Assembly (NCBI GenBank): GCA_009774895.1
Contig: VSOO01000008.1
Coordinates: 1 to 20,186 of the forward strand
Length of the DNA: 20,186 nucleotides
Source of the DNA: Alistipes sp.
GTDB taxonomy: Bacteria > Bacteroidota > Bacteroidia > Bacteroidales > Rikenellaceae
Reading direction: 5' to 3'
The translations under genes were made by a program, and so were the position numbers. Below are positions 1 through 8,239 of this stretch, piece after piece; the first letter of the stretch is position 1; every line of letters begins with the position of its first letter. The notes beneath the pieces were generated by a model. It was given only the letters and a program-made list of their open reading frames with translations. It did no database searches and was not told where the DNA came from.

Positions 1-184
1 CCCCCTATTGATTTCGATCGTTCGGGGTATTAGGCTCCCCCGAAAGGAGTTTCAGTGGACATCGGGCAAGCCCGTTGCAATTTTACATTCGGCAAAGACG
101 CTCCCAAAATAGAAATGAATTGTACAAGCGAAATAGACCGTATTTTGTACTTGCAGCCCTCCCCCAAAACAATAATGGCCGATA
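1..184. other. Left-edge intergenic sequence, no gene seen
   Basis: No convincing coding frame is visible. The short open frames here have no recognisable domain and overlap one another on both strands. The stretch is AT-richer than the rest of the window. It contains a 6-base inverted repeat near the left edge (TCGGGG ... CCCCGA, about 19-40), which could be the end of a terminator belonging to something outside the window. Otherwise nothing recognisable is seen. Confidence 0.5.
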
Positions 185-230
185 CAGAACGAGGATTGGA
201 AAATCGCGTATTCCCCAACCCTCGTTTCTG
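185..230 (-). terminator. Hairpin downstream of the HEPN-fusion gene, possible terminator
   Basis: The arms 185-199 and 215-230 pair over about 15 bases with one bulged base. The only irregular pair is a G-U wobble when read as minus-strand RNA, which favours an RNA structure made from the minus strand. It begins 13 bases after the stop codon of the gene that ends at 243. The following minus-strand sequence is only moderately U-rich, so termination is plausible but not certain. Confidence 0.45.
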
Positions 231-242
231 CTTCGAATAGAC

Positions 243-1190
243 CTACTGTTTCTCGCTTAACTCCTTATACAATTCGAGTCTCAGCCCTGCGCAGCCCTCG
301 ATGATCTCCGCGGCCTGCTGTACGCGCTCCATATGCAGCTCCACCTCTTGCGGCGCCATATAGAATTCGGCATCGTATGTCGTCTTCATCAGCACCTCTT
401 TCAGCCTCGGAATCGTAAAGATGTTCTCGATATGGTTGTCGTCAAAGACGAGCATCAATTTCGTCGAGAGGGTCCGCATGCGGTCGTGCATCACTATGGG
501 GTCATGCAGATCGAACGACATGCCGTGATAGACATAATAGAGCGTGTGGTAGAAGTAAACCGCAGCCTGCGCCGTGAATTGCGCCGCCAGCCTCACGTTG
601 TGCCCCTCCACGAAAGCGTCCTGCGCCTGCTCTAACAGATCGTTGCCGAGCGTGCGGAAAGTATCGTAATGGAACCTGGCGTCGGCATATGCTCGTGCGA
701 AGTCGATCGGACGTTTCGGACGTCGGAAACAGTAGTGTCCGTTGCAATAGAGCAACTTACCCTCTGCATGGGCGAAGTAGAGGAATGGCGTGCGATTCGA
801 TTCGACGTAATTCAGCGGCAGAATATAAAGGTTGATGTAGGTGATTTTACGGTGTCGATAAGGCATTTTGTAACGCAGTATGCGTTTGGCCTGAAACCAG
901 TTGAATCTCGGCGTTTCGCGCACCACCATGAGCAGATCATACGCCGCGGGGTCGCTGTGAGGCGTGCCGCCGACTAACTTGCCGAAAAGCAGGATGTATT
1001 CGGGATCGAAATATCCGTCGGTAAGGATTCGGACGATTCGGGCGGCTTCCGCAGGGTCGTATGGCAACTCGGCGGCATCGGTCGGTTGAGCCGTTGCGGA
1101 GGCTGCCGACGCGATTTGCGATTCGGCTATCGTTTCGGGAATTATGGTTTGCGCAAGTTGCTCCTGCATGATGTTTCGATTCGTTTCCAT
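243..1190 (-). CDS. Divergent nucleotidyltransferase-HEPN fusion protein
   Basis: A 315-residue soluble protein. Residues about 45-155 look like a minimal nucleotidyltransferase fold. The segment FGKLVGGTPHSDPAAYDLL (69-87) sits where the G-S ... D-x-D active-site motif normally lies. Residues about 165-310 are helical and resemble HEPN domains of Bacteroidales fusion proteins (a segment like AAQFTAQAAVYFYHTLYYVYHG, followed by HDPIVMHD). I chose the ATG at 1190. The open frame continues to 1517, but the extra 109 residues are low-quality, cysteine- and serine-rich sequence overlapping palindromes, so they are probably leader. HEPN and nucleotidyltransferase pairs often act as toxin-antitoxin or RNA-targeting modules, but fused Bacteroidales versions have no settled role. 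The nucleotidyltransferase motif is degenerate (Lys for Ser, one Asp of the usual pair unclear), and no clear R-x4-6-H HEPN motif is seen. Function unknown. Confidence 0.75.
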   Translation of the reverse strand: METNRNIMQEQLAQTIIPETIAESQIASAASATAQPTDAAELPYDPAEAARIVRILTDGYFDPEYILLFGKLVGGTPHSDPAAYDLLMVVRETPRFNWFQAKRILRYKMPYRHRKITYINLYILPLNYVESNRTPFLYFAHAEGKLLYCNGHYCFRRPKRPIDFARAYADARFHYDTFRTLGNDLLEQAQDAFVEGHNVRLAAQFTAQAAVYFYHTLYYVYHGMSFDLHDPIVMHDRMRTLSTKLMLVFDDNHIENIFTIPRLKEVLMKTTYDAEFYMAPQEVELHMERVQQAAEIIEGCAGLRLELYKELSEKQ

Positions 1191-1204
1191 TTGATTGAAT
1201 GTTG

Positions 1205-1288
1205 ATTGTTTGACAATAAAGTGGCTGTCCTTATCGTGCGCACGGCATGACAAAGAACATGGATGGTTTGACTGACAATTGGTTGTCA
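1205..1288 (-). promoter_or_regulatory. Two short inverted repeats just upstream of the HEPN-fusion start
   Basis: Two perfect inverted repeats share the string TGACAAT: ATTGT-TTG-ACAAT at 1205-1217 and TGACAA-TTGG-TTGTCA at 1273-1288. They lie 15 and 83 bases upstream of the ATG at 1190, inside the predicted transcript leader. They could be small RNA hairpins affecting initiation, or half-sites for a DNA-binding protein. This is seen directly in the sequence; the role is inferred. Confidence 0.35.
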
Positions 1289-1385
1289 ATCGGGCGGATG
1301 TGAATGGAAAAGAATCGGAATGTTGCGCGACGGGAACCGCCGGCGGCTGGTCTTGCGACCGGTCTGCGTCGTAACGCGGACTCGA

Positions 1386-1443
1386 TGATGTACTGTTCGC
1401 ATAATGGTACAAAAAAGAATGTGCAGCTGCGAACAGTACATCA
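1386..1443. repeat. 16-base perfect inverted repeat carrying the GCGAAyAGTA motif
   Basis: TGATGTACTGTTCGCA (1386-1401) and its exact reverse complement (1428-1443) are separated by 26 bases. In minus-strand RNA this would form a 16-pair stem within the leader of the HEPN-fusion gene. The same core, GCGAAyAGTA, recurs at 1553-1566 and 1601-1616 around the predicted promoter, so protein-binding sites are as likely as an RNA structure. Confidence 0.7.
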
Positions 1444-1549
1444 CCTATTTCTAAGCTCTGCAAAGTGCCATTCGCGGGATCGCTCCCCAATGACTCTGCA
1501 CATTCCGTTAATACCAAATGCTTTTCAGAGCTTTGGTAGAAATAGATTT

Positions 1550-1616
1550 TTGTAATACTGTTCGCGGGAACAAAGATACGACAATTTTTGAAAAATGCGA
1601 TGCGAATAGTATATCG
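1550..1616 (-). promoter_or_regulatory. Predicted promoter of the HEPN-fusion gene flanked by two motif copies
   Basis: TATCTTTG on the minus strand (1578-1571) matches the Bacteroidetes -7 box TAnnTTTG. No TTG lies at the expected -33 distance. Instead a copy of the motif (TGCGAATAGTATATC, 1601-1615) sits there. A second copy (GCGAACAGTATTACA, read from 1565 downward) covers the expected start site near 1563. The layout suggests a promoter controlled by a dedicated regulator. The leader to the ATG at 1190 would be about 370 bases long. Confidence 0.5.
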
Positions 1617-2323
1617 GATTGGATAATTCCGTGAAATTATGGAGTATCACCGACAAGGTTGCAGCGAAAAGAGAAAATACGCAATAACGTGGTTTTCTCT
1701 TTTGGCTGTGCTTTTTCAGAAAGCAGAATGGAAAGAGCCGAAAATTCAGTTTAGTTTGTGCATTAGCCTTATATATGCTAAATCAAAGTAAACTATATTT
1801 AGGCAGGCATATTTGTTTTTCGGTATGCCTATGCCGGAATGAACAATCTTAACAGAGAACAAGATGATGCGGAGAATCCGAGGTGAAATAGTGCTTTGTC
1901 TCCTTTCTCTTTTGGATGCAATAATAGGCGATGCGATTTCATAGTCGTAATCATGATACGAGAATGAATGCATAAAAGTTGAGCATCGTTGCTAAAATAG
2001 TCTGCAAATGCCAGCAAGTGAAAAGGCTGAAAACAACTGCAAGGTAAAAAACTAAGACTTGCTTAAATACTTGATTTTGTGCCTGCTTTGTTGCTTATTA
2101 AAACAGGAATGAGATTTATATTGTTGAATATTAACAGATTGTCGAGAACTTATCGAAGACTTCCTACGTTCACTCTAAAGGAATAAGCTACACTTTCCGT
2201 GTGTTCAATATGTCACTGCAAAAGTAGCATATTTGGCGGAAAATGCAAAATCACCCTGCCCTTTCAGGGGCTGTTGCCGTGCAAAGTTCCTTAAAACAAA
2301 GGGTTTTTGCAAGAGTTTGTGTT
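1617..2323. other. AT-rich intergenic stretch without a recognisable gene
   Basis: About 700 bases clearly richer in A and T than the flanking genes. The open frames are short (75 residues or fewer) and have no recognisable domain. It contains the long hairpin at 1661-1709, a smaller hairpin at 1711-1724, and a 7-base repeat at 1805-1830. It may be a decayed mobile or accessory segment, or it may hold a small RNA; the sequence alone does not decide. Confidence 0.5.
1661..1709. repeat. Long imperfect hairpin (11 perfect pairs plus 4-5 more)
   Basis: AAAAGAGAAAA (1667-1677) pairs perfectly with TTTTCTCTTTT (1693-1703). After one G-G mismatch the stem continues CAGC/GCTG outward. The loop is 15 bases. 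A second small hairpin (GCTTT ... AAAGC, 1710-1724) follows directly. There is no clean U tract, so this may be a bidirectional terminator, part of a small RNA, or a remnant of a mobile element. Confidence 0.5.
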
Positions 2324-2346
2324 CCGAAGCAGCAACTTTCTTATCT

Positions 2347-4023
<1,677 letters not shown>

Positions 4024-4041
4024 AATAAACGATCGAATGGC

Positions 4042-4106
4042 GACCCGCGCGGGGTCCGGTGAAACCTGAATGCTTGTCTGGGCGGGGCATCGGTTCCGGG
4101 GAACCG
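4042..4106 (-). promoter_or_regulatory. Two leader hairpins upstream of the ABC-F gene
   Basis: In minus-strand RNA, CGGTTCC-CC-GGAACCG (4106-4091) forms a perfect hairpin immediately after the stop of the possible upstream ORF. GACCC-N5-GGGTC (4056-4042) forms a second one about 20 bases before the ABC-F ATG. Such short-ORF-plus-hairpin leaders are known from resistance-type ABC-F genes, where ribosome stalling changes expression. No U tract follows, so control would more likely be translational than by attenuation. Confidence 0.35.
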
Positions 4107-4108
4107 GC

Positions 4109-4129
4109 CTATCGAACGTTTGTTTTCAT
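4109..4129 (-). CDS. Possible six-codon upstream ORF (MKTNVR) in the ABC-F leader
   Basis: ATG at 4129-4127 followed by five sense codons and TAG at 4111-4109, reading MKTNVR. It lies about 18 bases after the predicted transcription start and ends two bases before a perfect hairpin. A six-codon frame can arise by chance, so the support is its position between promoter and hairpin, plus the precedent of leader peptides ahead of resistance ABC-F genes. No ribosome-binding site is visible, which is normal for this phylum. Confidence 0.3.
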   Translation of the reverse strand: MKTNVR

Positions 4130-4152
4130 CGGAGTAAGTTTGAATTCGGGTG

Positions 4153-4183
4153 CGAAGATAGGCAAAAAAATACGACGGACCAA
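4153..4183 (-). promoter_or_regulatory. Predicted promoter of the ABC-F gene
   Basis: Minus strand TTG (4183-4181), a 20-base spacer, then TATCTTCG (4160-4153), which matches TAnnTTTG at all but one specified base. The start site would be near 4147, giving a leader of about 120 bases. The promoter spacer overlaps the terminator hairpin of the upstream operon, so the two units are packed back to back. Confidence 0.5.
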
Positions 4184-4193
4184 TCCGTCGTAT
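4163..4193 (-). terminator. Strong rho-independent terminator of the bamD-recN operon
   Basis: A perfect 10-base inverted repeat, ATACGACGGA (4170-4179) and TCCGTCGTAT (4184-4193), has a four-base loop. Read on the minus strand it is followed by seven T (4170-4164). It lies 55 bases after the stop codon of the membrane protein gene that ends at 4248. Confidence 0.9.
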
Positions 4194-4247
4194 GAAATAA
4201 TGATGAGCGCCGGATTGCAGCCCGGGCGTGTGCGCCGCAGCGATGCG

Positions 4248-4943
4248 TCAGCCCTTGCGCGACGCGACGGCGGCCAGCGAGAGCAGGACGCCCAGTGCGA
4301 CGCCCAGCAGTGCGGCGAAGAGCACCTGGTAGTTCGGCGGCAGCAGGAACGTGATCGTGTGGGCCGGGATCCAGAAGAGCGGAATGGTCTTTTTGAATAC
4401 GAAGTTCCACTGCACCTGCCAGTTGAGCGACGCGAGCGTGCGGCCCACGGGAATGGGGCGCAGCAGTGCGCGCAGCGAGCCTCCGTGGGCGAGGATGTGG
4501 GTGTCGGAGATCTTGTGGAACGTCATGAACACGGGGCCGAACGTGGTGTTCATGGCCGTGCTGACGAGCAGTGCGCCGAGCAGTTTCATCGGGCTGAGCG
4601 CTCCCCGCATGGCGGCGGGCACCTCCTCCAGTCCGAGCGTCTGTGCGAAGAGGGGCACGCCCGAAGCGAAGACCTTCATGGCGGCCGCGATCCACATGCC
4701 GAGGAATCCCCACACCACGGCGCGGGGCAGCAGTCCGAAGCCGGGTTCGTTGTAGCGTCCGGTCTTGATGCGCAGGCCGATCGCCTCGCCGGCGGTCGAG
4801 AGGATGCCGAACTTCAGGAAAGCCAGAAGGTAGGGGTGTGCGGCGTTGCAGGCCGTGTAGGCGTCGTAGAGTGCCGGACACAGGAAGAACGGGGCGAGCA
4901 GGGCCGCGGCGCCCGCGAGGAAGAGGAAATCGGAGGTTTTCAT
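4248..4943 (-). CDS. Polytopic inner-membrane protein, possibly Mpv17/PMP22-like
   Basis: A 231-residue hydrophobic protein. Likely membrane segments lie near residues 5-25, 38-55, 72-92, 118-140, 183-202 and 205-226. The C-terminal part (W-Q-V-Q-W-N-F near 175-181, a proline-containing stretch IPLFWIP, then the last helix ending LLSLA) recalls the W-x-x-x-x-N-F-x-x-x-P pattern of the Mpv17/PMP22 family, but the match is loose. It is the last gene of the minus-strand operon, 90 bases after recN, so it may also have separate expression. No catalytic motif is visible. The family call is an inference; the membrane nature is seen directly. Confidence 0.7.
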   Translation of the reverse strand: MKTSDFLFLAGAAALLAPFFLCPALYDAYTACNAAHPYLLAFLKFGILSTAGEAIGLRIKTGRYNEPGFGLLPRAVVWGFLGMWIAAAMKVFASGVPLFAQTLGLEEVPAAMRGALSPMKLLGALLVSTAMNTTFGPVFMTFHKISDTHILAHGGSLRALLRPIPVGRTLASLNWQVQWNFVFKKTIPLFWIPAHTITFLLPPNYQVLFAALLGVALGVLLSLAAVASRKG

Positions 4944-5033
4944 GGTTTCGGTGTGTGTGTTAGGGTTTTCGGGTGCTGTTGCCGGAAGTTCCGGTCGTGT
5001 GTGCGGGATCGCAGGGCAGGGGCGGAACGGGTG

Positions 5034-6677
5034 TCACCTCCCGAGCAGGATGCGCGCCTGCTCCAGTGCCGCGGGGGTGATTTCGCTGCCCGAGAGCATC
5101 TTGGCGATCTCCTCCACGCGTGCCTCGTCGCCGAGGCGGGCGATGCCCGTGTGGCCTTCGCGTTTGCGCACCACGAAGTGGGTTTCGCCCTTCGAGGCGA
5201 CCTGCGGCAGGTGGGTGATGTCCACCACCTGCATCGTGGAGGCCAGCTCGCTGATGATGCGTCCCATGGCGTCGGCGATGCGGCCCGAGACGCCCGTGTC
5301 GATCTCGTCGAAGATGATCGTAGGCAGCTGCATGCGCTCGGCGAGCAGCGCCTTGATCGCCAGCATCACGCGCGATAGCTCGCCGCCCGAGGCGATGCGG
5401 TCCACGGGCTGGGGCGCCGCCGTGCGGTTGGCCGTGAAGAGGAATTCCACGCGGTCGCGGCCCGTGCGGGTCGGGGCGCCCGTGTCCGTGATCCCGATGC
5501 GGAACAGCGTGTCGGGCATGCCCAACTGGGCCAGCGTGGCGAGGATGCGTTTCTCGAACGCCGGGGCGGCCTTGAGGCGCGAGGCGTGGAGGCGTGCCGC
5601 GAGGGCATCGGCCGCATCGGCTGCCTGGGCCGTGCGGGCTTCGAGTGCCGCGATGCGTTCGTCGCCGTGTTCCATGGCGTCGAGCCGCGCGGCGTAGTCG
5701 TCGCGCAGGGCGATCAGCTCGTCGGGCGTGGCTGCGCGGTGCTTCTGCTGGAGCGAGTAGAGGGCGGCCAGGCGGTTGTCGATCTTTTGGAGACGCTCGG
5801 GGTCGGCGTCGATGCGCTCGGCGTCGTCGGACGCCGTGGCGCCGATGTCCTTCAGTTCCTCGATGACCGAGCGCAGCCGCTCGGCCAGCTCCCCGGCCCG
5901 GGGGTAGCTCGTGCGGATGTGGTGAAGCGACGTCTCGGCGCCCTTGAGGCGGGGCAGGATGCCCGTCTGCTCGTCGTCGAGCGCCTCGTGCAGCGCTCCG
6001 AGCGTTTCGCCGATGCGGTCGGCGTCGGCCAGCACGGCCTGCTCCGTCTCCAGCTCGGCTACCTCCCCCGTGCGCAGGCCCGCGGCCCGCAGCTCCTCGG
6101 TCTGGTAGCGGAGCCACTCCTCGTCGCGGCGGCTGCGCAGCGCCTCCTCGCGCAGCGCCTCCAGCTCGCGCTGCAAGCGGCCCAGTGCGGCGTATGCCGC
6201 GGCATACTCGGTCCGCAGCGCTTCGTTGCCCGCCACCGTATCCAGTGCCGAGGTGCGGAACTCCTCCGAGGAGAGGATCAGGTTGCGGTGCTGCGAGTGT
6301 ATGTCGATGAGGCGTGCGCCCAGCTCGCGCAGCTGCGCGAGCTGCACGGGCAGGTCGTTGATGAAGGCGCGGCTCTTGCCCGACGGTGCGATCGTGCGCC
6401 GGATGACGGTGCGGGGCGCGTGGTCCAGGTCGGCCTCCTCGAACCACGCCTCAAGTCCGAGTCCCGCGAGGTCGAATTCGCCCTCCACGATGCAGCTGCG
6501 CGACGGGTCGCCGATGACGCCGCCCTCGGCCTTGCCCCCCACGAGCAGTCCGAGCGCTCCGAGCAGAATCGACTTGCCCGCGCCCGTCTCGCCCGTGATG
6601 ATGTTCAGGTGCGGGTCGAGCTCCATTTCGAGCTTGTCGATGAGTGCGTAGTTTTCGACCGAAAGACGGCGCAGCAT
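5034..6677 (-). CDS. recN: DNA repair ATPase RecN
   Basis: A 547-residue SMC-like ATPase that acts early in double-strand break repair, bringing DNA ends together for RecA. Walker A GETGAGKS lies at 29-36 and a Q-loop-type segment IHSQHRN at 126-132. A long central coiled-coil region rich in Ala, Glu, Arg and Leu (about 150-375) follows, with the ABC signature SGGELSR (430-436), Walker B TIIFDEIDTGVSG (453-465) and the D/H-loop segment THLPQVAS (488-495). The length is normal for RecN (about 550). Its ATG is 11 bases downstream of the coaBC stop, so the two are clearly cotranscribed. In many Bacteroidetes another gene separates coaBC and recN; here it does not. Confidence 0.97.
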   Translation of the reverse strand: MLRRLSVENYALIDKLEMELDPHLNIITGETGAGKSILLGALGLLVGGKAEGGVIGDPSRSCIVEGEFDLAGLGLEAWFEEADLDHAPRTVIRRTIAPSGKSRAFINDLPVQLAQLRELGARLIDIHSQHRNLILSSEEFRTSALDTVAGNEALRTEYAAAYAALGRLQRELEALREEALRSRRDEEWLRYQTEELRAAGLRTGEVAELETEQAVLADADRIGETLGALHEALDDEQTGILPRLKGAETSLHHIRTSYPRAGELAERLRSVIEELKDIGATASDDAERIDADPERLQKIDNRLAALYSLQQKHRAATPDELIALRDDYAARLDAMEHGDERIAALEARTAQAADAADALAARLHASRLKAAPAFEKRILATLAQLGMPDTLFRIGITDTGAPTRTGRDRVEFLFTANRTAAPQPVDRIASGGELSRVMLAIKALLAERMQLPTIIFDEIDTGVSGRIADAMGRIISELASTMQVVDITHLPQVASKGETHFVVRKREGHTGIARLGDEARVEEIAKMLSGSEITPAALEQARILLGR

Positions 6678-6688
6678 GGGCGGACCTC

Positions 6689-7888
6689 CTATTTTGACAA
6701 CGATTCGATTTTATCGACGATGCGTGCCGCCGTCTCGCTTTTGCTGAGCAGCGGCAGGGCTTCGCGCCCCGTGCGGTCGATGAACGTGACTTTGTTGGTG
6801 TCGCCGCGGAATCCCGCTCCGGCGTCGCGCAGCGAGTTGAGCACCACGAAGTCGAAATTCTTCCTCTCCAGCTTGGCTTCGGCATGCGCCTCCTCGTCGT
6901 GTGTTTCGAGCGCGAAGCCCACCAGCAGACGCCCGCCCTTGCGTGCGCCGAGCTCGGCGGCGATGTCCTTCGTGCGGCGCAGGCGGAGCGTCAGGCTTCC
7001 GTCGCCCTTCTCCATCTTGCGCTCCGCGACCTGCTCGGGCGTGTAGTCCGCCACGGCGGCGCACATCACGGCGCCGTCCGCCGCGTCGAAGGCCTCCGTG
7101 GCCGCGCGGTACATCTCTTCGGCCGTCAGCACCTCGATGCGGCGCACGCCCTGCGGTGCGGCGAGCGCCGTGCGGCCGCTCACGAGCGTGACGTCGGCAC
7201 CCCGTGCCGCCAGTTCGCCCGCAATGGCATAGCCCATCTTGCCCGTCGAGTGGTTGGTGAGGTAGCGCACGGGGTCGATGGGTTCGATCGTGGCTCCGGC
7301 CGTCACCAGGTAGCGTTTCCCGGCGAGCGTCGGGCGCCGTTCGCCCGCGGCCAGCAGCCGCTCCACGGCCCGCACGATGGCCTCGGGCTCCTCCATGCGG
7401 CCTTTGCCCGTGAGGCCGCTGGCCAGCTCGCCCTCGCCCGGCTCGATTATCGCGACGCCCCGTTCGGCCAGCGTGCGCAGGTTCTGCTGCGTGGCGACGT
7501 GGGCGTACATGTCCAGATCCATGGCCGGAGCCACGGCCACCGGACAGCGGGCCGAGAGGTAGGTCGTGAGCAGGAGGTTGTCCGCCGTGCCGTGGGCCAT
7601 TTTCGACAGCGTGTTGGCCGTTGCGGGGGCTACGAGCATCAGGTCGGCCCACTCGCCCAGCGAGACGTGGGAGTTCCAGGCGCCGTTCTCGGGATCGAAG
7701 AATTCGACCAGGATGGGACGCTTCGAGAGCGTGGCCATGGTCAGCGGCGTGATGAACTCTTTGGCCAGCGCCGTCATCACCACCTGCACCTCGGCGCCTG
7801 CGGTGCGGAGCAGACGACAGAGCACCGCGGCCTTATAGGCGGCGATGCTTCCCGTGACTCCCAGCAGTATGTGTTTGCCCTGCAACAT
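6689..7888 (-). CDS. coaBC: Bifunctional phosphopantothenoylcysteine decarboxylase / phosphopantothenate-cysteine ligase
   Basis: A 399-residue flavoprotein catalysing two steps of coenzyme A synthesis: CoaB joins cysteine to 4'-phosphopantothenate, and CoaC decarboxylates the product. The N-terminal CoaC domain (1-180) has GVTGSIAAYK (10-19), catalytic His74 in NSHVSLGEWAD, the PATANT motif (88-93) and PAMDLDMY (121-128). The C-terminal CoaB domain (188-399) has VTAGATIEPIDPVRYLTNHS, GKMGYAIA, and AAVADYTP with the Lys pair at 291 and 294. In the substrate flap, E. coli has Cys158 in ACGDIGPGRM. This protein has ASGLTGKGRM, placing Ser157 where the Cys would be. The same reading may be common in the phylum. 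The gene starts 13 bases after the omega subunit stop. Confidence 0.96.
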   Translation of the reverse strand: MLQGKHILLGVTGSIAAYKAAVLCRLLRTAGAEVQVVMTALAKEFITPLTMATLSKRPILVEFFDPENGAWNSHVSLGEWADLMLVAPATANTLSKMAHGTADNLLLTTYLSARCPVAVAPAMDLDMYAHVATQQNLRTLAERGVAIIEPGEGELASGLTGKGRMEEPEAIVRAVERLLAAGERRPTLAGKRYLVTAGATIEPIDPVRYLTNHSTGKMGYAIAGELAARGADVTLVSGRTALAAPQGVRRIEVLTAEEMYRAATEAFDAADGAVMCAAVADYTPEQVAERKMEKGDGSLTLRLRRTKDIAAELGARKGGRLLVGFALETHDEEAHAEAKLERKNFDFVVLNSLRDAGAGFRGDTNKVTFIDRTGREALPLLSKSETAARIVDKIESLSK

Positions 7889-7901
7889 CGCGTGCTACGG
7901 C

Positions 7902-8237
7902 TCAGGCTTTCGTCTCCTCCTTGGGCTCGCTGCCGTCGCGGAAGAAGAGCTCGTGGTCGAGGAACTCCTCCGTGGCGATGATGGCGGGCTTGGGCAGGCG
8001 CTCGTAGTAGCGCGAGATCTCGATCTGCTCGCGGTTCTCGAAGGTCTCCTCCATCGTGTCGGTCGGCGACGAGAAGTCGGCGAGTTTGCGCGTGAGCTCC
8101 GTCTTGAGCTCGGCGGAGATCTGGTTTGCGCGTCGGGCTATGATGTTGATGCTTTTGTAGATGTTGCCCGTTTCGCGGTCCAGGTCCACGAGTTTGCGGG
8201 TGACGGTGTTGTTGGGGATGTTCTTCTTGATCTCCAT
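7902..8237 (-). CDS. rpoZ: RNA polymerase omega subunit (Rpb6-type, Bacteroidetes form)
   Basis: A 111-residue small acidic protein. The segments TGNIYKSINIIARRANQIS, FENREQIEISRYYERLPKP and EEFLDHELFFR are characteristic of the Bacteroidetes omega/Rpb6 homologue, which helps assemble and stabilise the RNA polymerase beta-prime subunit. In this phylum it is normally encoded between bamD and coaBC, exactly as here. Only two bases separate its ATG from the bamD stop codon, so translation is probably coupled. The C-terminal tail GSEPKEETKA is charged and probably disordered. Confidence 0.93.
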   Translation of the reverse strand: MEIKKNIPNNTVTRKLVDLDRETGNIYKSINIIARRANQISAELKTELTRKLADFSSPTDTMEETFENREQIEISRYYERLPKPAIIATEEFLDHELFFRDGSEPKEETKA

Positions 8238-8239
8238 CG

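Noticed and set aside
1191..1517. N-terminal extension of the HEPN-fusion open frame by 109 residues
   Set aside because: The extension is cysteine- and serine-rich without any domain, overlaps the palindromic repeats, and the conserved part begins well after the ATG at 1190.
2279..2290. Possible minus-strand promoter GAACTTTG
   Set aside because: It lacks the TA of the -7 consensus and no gene follows within 700 bases.
5586..7046. 486-residue plus-strand open frame across recN and coaBC
   Set aside because: It lies opposite two genes with full motif support and has no recognisable domain itself.
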